DNA from: a virus
Length of the DNA: 39,138 nucleotides
IMG/VR virus record: IMGVR_UViG_3300044815_000078
Coordinates: 1 to 39,138 of that record
Reading direction: 5' to 3' (one strand)
Numbering within the stretch: the first letter of the stretch is position 1; every line of letters begins with the position of its first letter. Position numbers and translations under genes: made by a program. Shown piece by piece: positions 15,119 through 22,051 of this stretch. The notes below the pieces were generated by a model that worked only from the letters and a program-made list of their open reading frames with translations, had not been told where the DNA came from and made no database searches.

Positions 15119-16666
15119 TCAGGCGTACGCGGCCATCGGGATGCGTGGCCCGCGGCGGTGCACGCGTGGGGTGGCGTCACCGAACACGGCCAGGGAGGCC
15201 GCACCCAAGGTGGCGATATCGCCGGTCAGGTCGTGGCGTTCCCACGCCCACGAGTTGCCGATCTTCCGTTTCGCAGCGGACTCGGCCGCGTCAGTCACGG
15301 ACTGCTGGCCGAGGTGCCACAGGTTCGGCTCGGCGCCGGTCAGCCCGTCGTACACGAGCTGGCACCCGGTCACCACGTCGGACACATTCGCCCGGTGCAC
15401 CACGAGGCCCGCCTTCTCGGCCTCGTCGGCGACGGCCTTGTCGTCGATGACCAGCACCGACGGTTTGTGTCGCTCCAGTTGCTTCAGCCGGGCCACGATC
15501 CAGTGCGTACCGGGCCGGTAGTCGTCGCCGTCCTGGTCGTTGCCGGTCAACTCCATGAGCCGGCCACCACCGACCCGCGAACCTGCAGCCGCGATCGCGC
15601 AGTACGAGCGGTCCGGCGGGACATACACGCCGATCGCCGGGCGGCCCTCCAGGTCCGCTTCCGGGTCTGACTGCCTGAGCCATGCCGCCTGGGGGATGAC
15701 CTGCCAGCCCGGCGTCAAGCTCTGCACCCGCTGGCACAGGCACTCGGTGCGGAAGACGCCCTCCGGGTCGGTAGCCAGCGCGGACGCTAGCGCCTGCTCG
15801 GTGACCGTGAACCCCAGTGACGGGTTCGCCGCCGCCCACGCCCGCCGGTCCTGCAAGCGGCAGTCCAGGGCGTGACCCGACTCGAGGATGCAGGTGCAGC
15901 AGATGTCGTCCGGCGCGGACCACTCGAAGTGGCCCAGGCTGAAGTCAGCGCCATCGCCGGCAGCAGCAGCCCGGCCCTTCGCCTGCAAGTCGTTCAGGAC
16001 GATCGACTTGTCGTCGCCGGCGTTCGAGTACGCCCACACCTGCGCGTTCGGGCGGGCCATCGTCGTCTTCGTGACCGCGCCCCACGAGTCCCACGACTGG
16101 TGCTCGCGCAACTCGTCCATGTTCACGTCGTCGCCGGACAGACCACGACCACCCTTGCGGGACGCAGCGGCGATCTTCCACCGGGACCCGTTGGCCAGCT
16201 TCAGTGCCTTCTTGCCGTTGGTCTTGTCGACGTGCGCGATCTCGGCATTGAGTTCCGGGATGCCCTGGACGATCTCGACGGCCTTGTCCCAGGACTCCTC
16301 GGAGATGTCGAGGTTCTGCGCCGTGCCGATGACCAGCGGCACCTGCAGCACGAACATCTTCCACAGGTTCTTGATCTCGACCAGGGTCGTCTTGCCGTTC
16401 TGCCGGGCCACCAGGACCAGGACCGTGCGGAACCGGAACCGGCCGGTCGGCAGCAGCTCCAAGGCGTGGATCAGCAGCCAGCGCTGCCAGGGCAACACGC
16501 TCAACCCGATGACCTGCTCGGCGAACTCCACCGCCGAGAACCCCAGCGACGTCGCCGGGGTCAGCGCACACCCACACCCGCACGGACCCGGGCGACCGGT
16601 GACCAGCGGAAGGGTGAACAGCCTAGGAGTCGTGCTGCCCAGAAGCTGTGGCGCGTAGCTGAGCAA
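15119..16666 (-). CDS. terL: Terminase large subunit
   Basis: This is the DNA packaging motor and nuclease, 515 aa from TTG 16664-16666 (GGGGG site 7-8 nt upstream); the true start is uncertain. The ATPase part has the Walker A motif VARQNGKTT (about 86-94), Walker B with acidic pair VNMDELRE (about 181-188) and the coupling region around KTTMARPNAQVWAYSNAG. The nuclease half has 'SVLVIDDKAVADEA' and the late 'HDLTGDIATLGAASLAVFG', each giving Asp candidates. The first nuclease strand reads AIGVYVPPD, with Tyr where the family usually has Asp. It overlaps the small subunit end by 44 bases. Confidence 0.92.
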   Translation of the reverse strand: MLSYAPQLLGSTTPRLFTLPLVTGRPGPCGCGCALTPATSLGFSAVEFAEQVIGLSVLPWQRWLLIHALELLPTGRFRFRTVLVLVARQNGKTTLVEIKNLWKMFVLQVPLVIGTAQNLDISEESWDKAVEIVQGIPELNAEIAHVDKTNGKKALKLANGSRWKIAAASRKGGRGLSGDDVNMDELREHQSWDSWGAVTKTTMARPNAQVWAYSNAGDDKSIVLNDLQAKGRAAAAGDGADFSLGHFEWSAPDDICCTCILESGHALDCRLQDRRAWAAANPSLGFTVTEQALASALATDPEGVFRTECLCQRVQSLTPGWQVIPQAAWLRQSDPEADLEGRPAIGVYVPPDRSYCAIAAAGSRVGGGRLMELTGNDQDGDDYRPGTHWIVARLKQLERHKPSVLVIDDKAVADEAEKAGLVVHRANVSDVVTGCQLVYDGLTGAEPNLWHLGQQSVTDAAESAAKRKIGNSWAWERHDLTGDIATLGAASLAVFGDATPRVHRRGPRIPMAAYA

Positions 16667-17042
16667 GCCTGCCCCCCATCGGCTTGTCCCGCTTGAACGC
16701 CTGCCGCGCGGCAGGCGCCCCACCCAGGTCCCGCAGGACACCCTGCAACTGCGGGCCGAGCCAGCCGACCGTCTTGGTCACCTCGCACATCGCCTCGAGC
16801 TTTTTCAGCCGGCGAAGCGCGCTCTCGTCACCCGCGAGATCCCGGCGGACCTGCTCGAGCTCCTCCGCCCGGTCGATCGCCTTCTCGATCTCCTCCGCCT
16901 GCCGCAACGCCAGCGTCTTCATCGCCTCGTCAGCCGGGGTCAGCCAATCCATCGCCCCGACGGCGGACTTCACCGCATCGCGCAGGTCCGGCGCCCGCTC
17001 CCCGGACTTCGACGGGACGGCGGCAAGACGGCGGGCAGCCAT
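16623..17042 (-). CDS. terS: Terminase small subunit
   Basis: The 139-aa protein has a GAGGGAG site 8 nt before ATG. It is helical and charged, with a Ala/Pro N-terminus (MAARRLAAVPSKSGERAPDL), 'DWLTPADEAMKTLALRQAEE' and a coiled coil (KAIDRAEELEQVRRDLAG). The C-terminal 'WLGPQLQGVLRDLGGAPAAR' and the following Arg/Lys run are common in actinophage small terminases. It should recognise the packaging site. It is the first gene of the main structural block, directly before the large subunit. Confidence 0.85.
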   Translation of the reverse strand: MAARRLAAVPSKSGERAPDLRDAVKSAVGAMDWLTPADEAMKTLALRQAEEIEKAIDRAEELEQVRRDLAGDESALRRLKKLEAMCEVTKTVGWLGPQLQGVLRDLGGAPAARQAFKRDKPMGGRLAQLRATASGQHDS

Positions 17043-17175
17043 GGGGGTACTCCCTCGCGGTCGGTGGGTACGGGGGCATTCGGGGGGAGAAAAAGCCTGA
17101 CTGCGGCGAGGGTCTTGGGTCCCCCTAGATCACGTACCTTGGGTGCCCCGGTCCGGTGTGATCTCGATCGTTGCT
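17043..17175. other. Intergenic region before the terminases; candidate packaging (cos) region
   Basis: This 133-base gap lies between the kinase-HNH gene and the small terminase gene, the usual place of cos in HNH/terminase actinophages. It contains G-runs (GGGGGCATTCGGGGGGAG near 17072-17089) and an inverted repeat AGATCAC (17127-17133) / GTGATCT (17158-17164). No overhang can be placed from sequence alone. Confidence 0.4.
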
Positions 17176-17823
17176 TCACCAGTTGCGTGAGCGTGTGATG
17201 CGCGTCGCGGTTGAGCGATTGTGCTGTGCCTTGGCCTGCCCTGCACGCCGGTTGCACCCTCGGTGGGCCAGGCCCTGGTAGCCCTGCCTGTCCTCGGTGT
17301 GGTCGAGGTCGAGGCGTGCTGTGTCGCTGAGCCACATGGGTTGTCCGCATCGTGCGCACGGTTGACCGTCGGGCATGGTGGCCAGGGCCTGGCGCCGGGC
17401 CTGCTGGTGTGCCCACCCGTACCCGCGCTGGTTGGTGCTGCCCCGTGGTTGTGACACCCGTGTCTGAGGCGTGGGGTCTTGTCGTTCGCGGGTGAACCAG
17501 TAGGCCACTGCTGCGACGTGGCGTCGTGGGTTGGTGCGCCGTGCTGCCCGGTGGATGAGGACGTGCTCGGGTTCGACGAGGTGCACCTGTTCGGTGGCGT
17601 GGATCTGCAGGGCGAGTGCCTGGCGTATGCGCCGCCCTGGTGCGCAGCGGATGACCCACGCTGTGCCGTGCTGCATCGCAGCGACCTGCTTGAGTGCGCG
17701 TTTCATGGCACGGGCACCAACAGCGTCCTGGTCGAGGATGAGGTCGCCGGTTTGGGCGTGCTGCTGCACGTGGGTGGTTTTGCCTGCGCATGGTGGCCCG
17801 GTGACGAGGACGACCCGGCGCAT
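17176..17823 (-). CDS. P-loop kinase-like domain fused to HNH endonuclease
   Basis: The 215-aa protein starts at ATG 17821-17823, overlapping the upstream microprotein stop (TGATG). Residues 1-110 form an AAA/polynucleotide-kinase-like domain: Walker A VTGPPCAGKTT (7-17), then 'GDLILDQDAVGARAMKRAL' with a candidate acidic motif, and WVIRCAPGRRIRQALA. Residues 165-205 form an HNH-type zinc module: CARCGQPMW, LDLDHTEDRQGYQG, LAHRGCNRRAG, with paired cysteines, the H of 'LDLDHTED' and the distal 'HRGCN'. HNH proteins beside terminases assist cos cleavage. The fused kinase could act on DNA ends. Confidence 0.82.
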   Translation of the reverse strand: MRRVVLVTGPPCAGKTTHVQQHAQTGDLILDQDAVGARAMKRALKQVAAMQHGTAWVIRCAPGRRIRQALALQIHATEQVHLVEPEHVLIHRAARRTNPRRHVAAVAYWFTRERQDPTPQTRVSQPRGSTNQRGYGWAHQQARRQALATMPDGQPCARCGQPMWLSDTARLDLDHTEDRQGYQGLAHRGCNRRAGQAKAQHNRSTATRITRSRNW

Positions 17824-17918
17824 CAGTTGGCCAAGACGAGGACGACGCCAACCCCGATGAAGCAGGCGACCGGCCAGGCGATGGCGATGGCGATGAGCCA
17901 GTCGGTGCGGGTGCGCAT
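17823..17918 (-). CDS. 31-residue single-pass membrane microprotein
   Basis: Starts at ATG 17916-17918 after a very strong ribosome site (GAGGAGGCGGAC). A basic N-terminus (MRTRTDW) precedes one hydrophobic helix covering nearly the rest (LIAIAIAWPVACFIGVGVVL), ending VLAN. It is coupled by a one-base overlap to the kinase-HNH gene. Strong SD, coupling and a clean TM helix argue that it is real. Function unknown. Confidence 0.7.
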   Translation of the reverse strand: MRTRTDWLIAIAIAWPVACFIGVGVVLVLAN

Positions 17919-17992
17919 GTCCGCCTCCTCGGCGAGGGGCAGCGCACAGCAGGCTGGGGATGCTGCCGTGCGCCACCTTCCCCCGGACGCGA

Positions 17993-18024
17993 AGAAGCCC
18001 ACACCGGCGAGGGTGTGGGCTTCT
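17993..18024 (-). terminator. Strong hairpin terminator at the early/late boundary
   Basis: A perfect 13-bp stem, AGAAGCCCACACC (17993-18005) with GGTGTGGGCTTCT (18012-18024), closes a 6-nt loop. It follows the stop of the HTH gene at 18041 in the minus direction. The minus-strand sequence after the stem reads TCGCGTCC, so the U-tract is weak, but the stem is very stable. It probably separates the small early gene train from late transcription. Confidence 0.75.
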
Positions 18025-18040
18025 CTGCGAACTCTATGGG

Positions 18041-18328
18041 CTAGGACTTTCGCGCAGCCTTCGACATCTGCACCAGTCCGGCAAAGGTCATGTTAGCTGA
18101 ACCGTCAACTACCTGGCGAGGACGACCGAACCGAGACTCCCGCGTGTTGTGCTCCGCGTCGACCAGGTCGTCCCAGCGGAAGATCCAGGCACGTGCCCGG
18201 TTGCGTCCAGCCGGGTTGACTTTCCCCGTGCGTACCCAGCCCCGGATGGTGTCCGCGGTGACGTCCGGCCCGAGGCGTTCGATGGCCTCAGGTGTGGTGA
18301 TGTACTCGACGCCGTTCAGGACCGTCAC
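18041..18328 (-). CDS. HTH DNA-binding protein (MerR/excisionase-like)
   Basis: The 95-aa protein starts at GTG overlapping the previous stop (GTGA). Its N-terminal 55 residues form a winged-HTH like those of excisionases and small MerR relatives: YITTPEAIERLGPDVTADTI, RGWVRTGKVNPAGRNRARAW and 'FRWDDLVDAEHNTR'. The C-terminus (SANMTFAGLVQMSKAARKS) is basic. It is the last gene of the early train, just before a strong terminator and the late block, so it could be a late-gene regulator. That role is inference. Confidence 0.8.
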   Translation of the reverse strand: MTVLNGVEYITTPEAIERLGPDVTADTIRGWVRTGKVNPAGRNRARAWIFRWDDLVDAEHNTRESRFGRPRQVVDGSANMTFAGLVQMSKAARKS

Positions 18329-18606
18329 TGACTGGTCTCCTTCGGGGAGGTCTGTCGGTCGCCCGCCAGGAGCGCGTCGGCCGGGTCAGGAGGGATGACC
18401 CAGGTCTCGCTGTCGAACGGGCGGGTGAGCAGGTCGGTGTCGTCTACGACCAGGGCCGGCCGATCGGTGCTGCCGCATCCCTGGCACTGCCCGTGCATGC
18501 CCCACAGGTAGGCGCTGCGCCCGTTGGCTTGGTCGGCCTGGGTGGTGATGTCGACCAGGTCGACCTCGACGGGGGTGTCGCAGGTCTTGCAGCGGTGCGT
18601 GATCAC
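18325..18606 (-). CDS. Zinc-ribbon protein
   Basis: The 93-aa protein starts at GTG overlapping the upstream stop. Two cysteine pairs, HRCKTCDTPVEV (4-15) and GQCQGCGSTDRP (about 39-50), make a likely zinc ribbon. The second half is acidic with DSETWVIPPDPADALLAGD. Zinc ribbons in phage early trains usually bind nucleic acid or a host protein. No catalytic motif is seen. Confidence 0.78.
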   Translation of the reverse strand: MITHRCKTCDTPVEVDLVDITTQADQANGRSAYLWGMHGQCQGCGSTDRPALVVDDTDLLTRPFDSETWVIPPDPADALLAGDRQTSPKETSQ

Positions 18607-18947
18607 GTTGCAGCCTCTCCGGCCTTGGACAGGATCGCCAAGGCCGCGATGGCGTTGGCCTTCGCGGTGAGCAGCGGCGCGGCGAACGGGTTGCCGCGCT
18701 CGTCGCGGATGAGCAGCCAGTCGTCGCCGTGCTCCTTGCGGAATTCGGCGAGGGACTGACCGATCTCGTGGACCGATTGGGTGAGCTGCTCGGCCAGTTC
18801 TGCGTACCCCATGGCGGTCATCTGCTTCTCCTGTCGCTCGTTCACGCTGTCTCCTGGTTGTTCGACGTGGTTGGGCTGGCCGTTCGGGTGCGATCGAGGA
18901 TCCGGAGCAGTCGGCTCAGGACACCAATTGCAGACCTGGACAGTCAC
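18603..18947 (-). CDS. Small early protein, helical, with CxxC at the N-terminus
   Basis: The 114-aa protein starts at GTG with a GTGA overlap. An N-terminal CNWCPEP pair and a polar linker lead into a helical core from about residue 43 (MTAMGYAELAEQLTQSVHEI, 'SLAEFRKEHGDDWLLIRDE') and an Ala-rich end. An internal start near the core is possible. No known family was recognised. Confidence 0.7.
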   Translation of the reverse strand: MTVQVCNWCPEPTAPDPRSHPNGQPNHVEQPGDSVNERQEKQMTAMGYAELAEQLTQSVHEIGQSLAEFRKEHGDDWLLIRDERGNPFAAPLLTAKANAIAALAILSKAGEAAT

Positions 18948-19675
18948 TGACTGGCCTCCTTCGAGGAGATCTGTTGGGCGAGACGTTCCCAGCTCGCCTC
19001 GATCCAGATGTGAGGGTCGCCGAACTTCCGGTCGGGTTGGTTGCAGCCGCAGCTACGACCGGAGCAACGGCACTTGGTGTTGGTGCACACGACGTGCCAT
19101 TCCTCGTACCGCTCGGAGCTGGTGTCGCGGGCGAGGGACCGTCGGCCGCAGGCCAGGCACTCAGCGGCCATGGGCGCCCGGTTCGGTCCGCACCCGGACA
19201 CCGCGGTCGCGAGGTTGGTGGCGTCGACCAGCGCCCGGTGGGTGGTGTTGATGTTGGCTTGGTCGCCGTCCTGCAGCCGGGGCGCGTTGGTGGATATCCA
19301 GTTGAGGTCGTTGCGGAATCGGTGGTCGACGTCGCCGTTCAGTGGTCGGTAGTCGACCTTGTACTTGCGGCCGCGCATGTGCCAGGCCATGGCGAGCGCG
19401 GTGTGGTTGACGTCCTTGGCGATGGTGTCGCGGGCGTCGATGGCGTTGACGTCCGCCGGCGCCCCGTTGTGCCCGGTGACGAGCTTGCCGTTGCCGAGGA
19501 GTTTCTGCCGGTCGGCGCGTTCGGCGGCGGCTTGCTGGTCGCGCTTGGCGGTGGCGCTTTCGGTGAGCGCTCGCTGGTTGCGCCGGGCGCGCCCGGGGAT
19601 GGTGGCTTCGGCCAGCCACCCCCAGGCGGTGCGCAGCTGCCCGCACTGGGCGAGCAGGTGGTCGACGGTGCTCAC
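18944..19675 (-). CDS. Early protein with C-terminal cysteine-rich zinc module
   Basis: The 243-aa protein has a helical N-terminal 120 residues (LAQCGQLRTAWGWLAEATIP, KRDQQAAAERADRQKLLG) and a central NDLNWISTNAPRLQDGDQAN. The C-terminal part (about 160-225) has many cysteines: CGPNRAPMAAECLACGRRSL, then 'VVCTNTKCRCSGRSCGCNQP', a strong sign of one or two zinc-binding modules. It ends in 'HIWIEASWERLAQQISS'. The protein is the longest of the early train. Nucleic-acid binding is likely, but the function is unknown. Confidence 0.78.
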   Translation of the reverse strand: MSTVDHLLAQCGQLRTAWGWLAEATIPGRARRNQRALTESATAKRDQQAAAERADRQKLLGNGKLVTGHNGAPADVNAIDARDTIAKDVNHTALAMAWHMRGRKYKVDYRPLNGDVDHRFRNDLNWISTNAPRLQDGDQANINTTHRALVDATNLATAVSGCGPNRAPMAAECLACGRRSLARDTSSERYEEWHVVCTNTKCRCSGRSCGCNQPDRKFGDPHIWIEASWERLAQQISSKEASQ

Positions 19676-19851
19676 TGGTCCTGCCTTTCACGGATGGCCT
19701 GGTCTATTTCGCGTTGGAGTTCGCGGCCGAGGCGTCGCCGCACTTGCCGCGGGGTCTTGGCGACGTCAGGGCAGTCGGGTCCGGGTGGGGCCGAGCAGGA
19801 CGGGCACCACGACCGCGATGCCCGTCCCGGGAGGCGGTCGATGGTTGCCAT
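19672..19851 (-). CDS. Small CxxC protein
   Basis: The 59-aa protein starts at ATG 19849-19851, overlapping the microprotein stop by one base, and its end overlaps the next gene (ATGA). It has WCPSCSAPPGPDC (15-27), a likely zinc-binding cluster, followed by a basic helix KTPRQVRRRLGRELQREIDQ. The form 'CPSC.APPG..C......R' is common in small actinobacterial proteins. Function unknown. Confidence 0.7.
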   Translation of the reverse strand: MATIDRLPGRASRSWCPSCSAPPGPDCPDVAKTPRQVRRRLGRELQREIDQAIRERQDQ

Positions 19852-19952
19852 CACTCGGCGTCGCGGTTCCACGGGGTGTTGATCCGGTCGCCGATGAGCA
19901 CTCCGAGGATGAGCACCCACATCAGGGCGGTGATGGTGTCGACGATGTTCAC
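19851..19952 (-). CDS. 33-residue membrane microprotein
   Basis: Starts at GTG 19950-19952 with GGGGAG 7 nt upstream. Residues 3-23 make one hydrophobic helix (VDTITALMWVLILGVLIG) and the C-terminus is charged (DRINTPWNRDAE). Its stop shares a base with the next ATG. It resembles the other tiny TM proteins of this genome (17823-17918, 36191-36289) in size and coupling. Confidence 0.65.
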   Translation of the reverse strand: MNIVDTITALMWVLILGVLIGDRINTPWNRDAE

Positions 19953-20004
19953 TCGCTGCTCCCCTGTTCGTCCGTGGTGGCGGCCACGGCTGGTTCCGTG
20001 CTGG

Positions 20005-20029
20005 GCGGAGGGACACTGTGTCCCTCCGC
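20005..20029. promoter_or_regulatory. 25-bp palindrome, GGGAC-N5-GTCCC operator-like site
   Basis: Arms GCGGAGGGACAC (20005-20016) and GTGTCCCTCCGC (20018-20029) are perfect inverted copies around one T. The core GGGACACTGTGTCCC matches the family at 28450, 29482 and 31669. It lies in the 93-base gap between two early genes. It could act as an operator, a roadblock or a hairpin in the transcript. Confidence 0.6.
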
Positions 20030-20045
20030 GAGGTCGTTGCGTGGA

Positions 20046-20336
20046 TCAGTGCGTGCAGTTGTCGCAGCAGCGGATTCCGCTGTCGCCGTCTTCCGGGTCG
20101 CCGAGCTCTTTGAGCGTCTGGCAGCCGACCGGGGTCACGACGCAGCAGGTCGGCTTCGTCCCGCCGAACCAGGGGGCGACGGTGACTCGCTCGGCTTCGG
20201 TCTTGAGGCCGGCGATGACCTGCCGGTCGAACCAGCCCTGGTTCCATTCGTCGTCGGTGAGGACGTCCTCGGGCCAGATGCGGTCCGGGTCGTCGAGCGC
20301 GCGTTCCCAGTAGGCGCTGAAGTCGGACGGCGTCAT
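20046..20336 (-). CDS. Early protein with terminal cysteine cluster
   Basis: The 96-aa protein starts at ATG 20334-20336, overlapping the upstream stop (ATGA). An acidic helical N-terminus (MTPSDFSAYWERALDDPDRI) is followed by EWNQGWFDRQVIAGLKTEAE and cysteines at 'TKPTCCVVTPVGC' and 'GIRCCDNCTH'. Those could bind zinc or form disulphides. I do not recognise the family. Confidence 0.75.
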   Translation of the reverse strand: MTPSDFSAYWERALDDPDRIWPEDVLTDDEWNQGWFDRQVIAGLKTEAERVTVAPWFGGTKPTCCVVTPVGCQTLKELGDPEDGDSGIRCCDNCTH

Positions 20337-20638
20337 TGGGCATCCCTCGTTTCGTCTGCGGTCACTGCGGAACTTCTGTCGCGGTCTTCCTTGGCCCGGT
20401 AGCGCTGCTGCAGCCCCCACGCCCGGTTCTCGGCGAACACCACGCGTTCGTTCCGCCGCCGGTCCCGGGCGGCGATGGTCTTCGCTACGGCGGCCTTGAG
20501 GCGGGCATCCCAGTCGATGGCGGCGACCGCGGACTGAGCGTCGAAAACCGACAGTGGCACTGCTGGTTTCTCGGCCGACTCTCCGCTGCTGGCGCGGAGA
20601 GTCGGGTGTCCATCGCCGTGGACGTCCTTGGCGGTCAT
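20333..20638 (-). CDS. Charged helical early protein
   Basis: The 101-aa protein has ATGA overlaps at both ends. After a polar N-terminus it has SVFDAQSAVAAIDWDARLKA and a strongly basic helix (AKTIAARDRRRNERVVFAEN), then 'WGLQQRYRAKEDRDRSSAV'. The basic helix suggests nucleic-acid contact. No named domain is seen. Confidence 0.72.
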   Translation of the reverse strand: MTAKDVHGDGHPTLRASSGESAEKPAVPLSVFDAQSAVAAIDWDARLKAAVAKTIAARDRRRNERVVFAENRAWGLQQRYRAKEDRDRSSAVTADETRDAQ

Positions 20639-20949
20639 CCGGCGGCCTCGAGTTCGCGGATCTGTGCCTCGACCCGGGCGGCGTCCTCGGGGTGCTGTTC
20701 GGCGTGCTCGATGAGTTCCTTGATGCGCTGGGTACGGCGGCCGGCGACCAGGTCACGCAGCCACACGTAGGTCCGCTTGTCGGGGCCGAGAAAGTAGACG
20801 GGGGCGGTGCTGCCGAGCCGGGCGTGGCCTTGGATGAGGTCCTGGGCGATGCGCAGCGCGATGGGGTGCCCGTCGGCGTCACGGTGGCTGGGGGCGTTGC
20901 TGTTGGCCTGGCGGCGGTTGAGCGGCCCGCCCTTGTAGCGGATGTTCAC
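20635..20949 (-). CDS. Early protein of unknown function
   Basis: The 104-aa protein is coupled to both neighbours. It has a basic N-terminus (MNIRYKGGPLNRRQANSNAP), a strand-rich middle (GSTAPVYFLGPDKRTYVWLR) and a C-terminal coiled coil (RIKELIEHAEQHPEDAARVE). Members of similar length and pattern occur in actinophage early regions. No function can be assigned. Confidence 0.75.
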   Translation of the reverse strand: MNIRYKGGPLNRRQANSNAPSHRDADGHPIALRIAQDLIQGHARLGSTAPVYFLGPDKRTYVWLRDLVAGRRTQRIKELIEHAEQHPEDAARVEAQIRELEAAG

Positions 20950-21296
20950 GCTGCTGCCCCGCTTTCGTCTCCCTTGCGCCAGTACTCGCGGTCCAGGTAG
21001 GCGGACAACCCGTACCAGTCGCAGGCGTCAGCGAACGCCTGAAGGTCGGCACCGACCTGCTGCAGCCGGTTGAGCTGCGCGACCGTGGCGTGCTCGGCGT
21101 ACCAGGCGCGGGTGTGCTCGGCGTCCTGGGTGGTGCCGCCGCCGCGGCGCACGTACTCGAGGTAGCAGGCGGCGGCGACCAGGTTGTCCAGCCCGCCCGG
21201 GCTCCAGTCACCGGTCGTGGCGCAGATGCTCATGTAGTCGGTGAGCCCGTATTCCGGGTCGAGTCCGTGGAACTCGATGCTGTCGGGGTCGGTCAT
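20946..21296 (-). CDS. Early helical protein, function unknown
   Basis: The 116-aa protein starts at ATG 21294-21296 with ATGA coupling. Helices are suggested by WSPGGLDNLVAAACYLEYVR, HTRAWYAEHATVAQLNRLQQ and 'QAFADACDWYGLSAYLDREYW'. The acidic first 25 residues include FHGLDPEYGLTDYMSICA. It lies second in the train downstream of the origin. No family recognised. Confidence 0.75.
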   Translation of the reverse strand: MTDPDSIEFHGLDPEYGLTDYMSICATTGDWSPGGLDNLVAAACYLEYVRRGGGTTQDAEHTRAWYAEHATVAQLNRLQQVGADLQAFADACDWYGLSAYLDREYWRKGDESGAAA

Positions 21297-21583
21297 GCTG
21301 CTGCCCTCCGGTCGGTGCTGGTGATGAACGGTGCGAGTGCGACGGCCCGGTGGTCGCGTCGGCAGGCCCCTCCGCAGGCGCCGGCGTCGATGGTGTGGAC
21401 GGCGTCTTCGGCTTCCTGGGCGGTGGCCCAGAGCATGACGGTGGTCCCGCGGCAGTAGCTGACGCTGGCGTAGGCGCCGTACCTGTAGCCGGTGACCCAG
21501 TGGGCCTTGGGCCAGGCGCAGCGGGCCCAGGTTGCGGGTGTGCGGTGGGTGCGTTCGCATCGATGGTTGCGGTAGGTGATCAC
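21293..21583 (-). CDS. Cysteine-containing early protein, first gene after the origin
   Basis: The 96-aa protein starts at GTG 21581-21583 with AAGGA upstream. The pattern HWVTGYRYGAYASVSYCRGT ... TVMLWATAQEAEDAVHTIDA ... GACGGACRRDHRAVAL is a recurring small protein of actinobacterial phages and mobile elements. Cysteines at the N-terminus (CERTH..), and at CGGAC could bind metal. It is the first gene read leftward from the origin region, so a promoter in the AT-rich core may serve it. Confidence 0.78.
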   Translation of the reverse strand: MITYRNHRCERTHRTPATWARCAWPKAHWVTGYRYGAYASVSYCRGTTVMLWATAQEAEDAVHTIDAGACGGACRRDHRAVALAPFITSTDRRAAA

Positions 21584-21692
21584 TTCGTGTCCTTTGTGTC
21601 TGGGGACTGGTGCGAGCGATCCGTCGTGGGGCCAAGCGGTGGGTGGGCCTAGTGGGCGGGAGGGTGGGGCTCCCTCATGTGGGCGCTGGGGG

Positions 21693-21724
21693 TTAGTTCG
21701 CTAGATAGTTCGCAGATAGTTCGC
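21693..21724 (+). repeat. Iteron block A (three TAGTTCGC copies, spacing 12 and 11)
   Basis: TAGTTCGC occurs at 21694-21701, 21706-21713 and 21717-21724. Spacing is 12 then 11 bp, close to a helical turn. The outermost copy is preceded by GGGGT, as is its mirror copy at 22075-22082. Confidence 0.9.
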
Positions 21725-21783
21725 AGTGGCCTCTGGGTGCTCGGCAGGGGGTCTGAGCAGCGGCTTTGCTACCCGCCGTCGAC

Positions 21784-21810
21784 TTAGTTCGCTTAGTTCG
21801 CTTAGTTCGC
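21784..21810 (+). repeat. Iteron block B (three tandem TTAGTTCGC, period 9)
   Basis: Three perfect head-to-tail copies of TTAGTTCGC at 21784-21792, 21793-21801 and 21802-21810. The period of 9 is shorter than a helical turn, so neighbouring copies face different sides of the helix, unlike blocks A and D. Confidence 0.92.
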
Positions 21811-21879
21811 AGGCACCAGAGATTGGGGTAGCTAGTTCCTGGTGCTCTAACAGAGAGGATCAAGGCCAGGAGCTGGGAG

Positions 21880-21917
21880 TATTTATAGATATCTATATTT
21901 TCTATTACGTGTATAGG
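21880..21917. other. AT-rich element, candidate DNA unwinding region
   Basis: About 38 bases composed almost only of A and T (TATTTATAGATATCTATATT and the following TTCTATTACGTGTATA) inside a GC-rich genome. It contains the 14-bp palindrome TATAGATATCTATA (21884-21897). It lies at the symmetry centre of the iterons. It might also supply -10 elements for the leftward gene at 21583. Confidence 0.8.
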
Positions 21918-21965
21918 GGAAGCCGCGTACTCCTCCTCGCCCTCCTCGTCTCTGACCCCACCCCC

Positions 21966-21992
21966 GCGAACTAAGCGAACTAAGCGAACTAA
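21966..21992 (-). repeat. Iteron block C (three tandem inverted copies, period 9)
   Basis: GCGAACTAA, the reverse complement of TTAGTTCGC, repeats perfectly at 21966-21974, 21975-21983 and 21984-21992. It is the mirror image of block B about 21888. Confidence 0.92.
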
Positions 21993-22051
21993 CCTCGACC
22001 TGAGGCGAGTTTCCGCAGCTCACAGTGGGTCTCCTTGGGGTTTCGGGGGTT

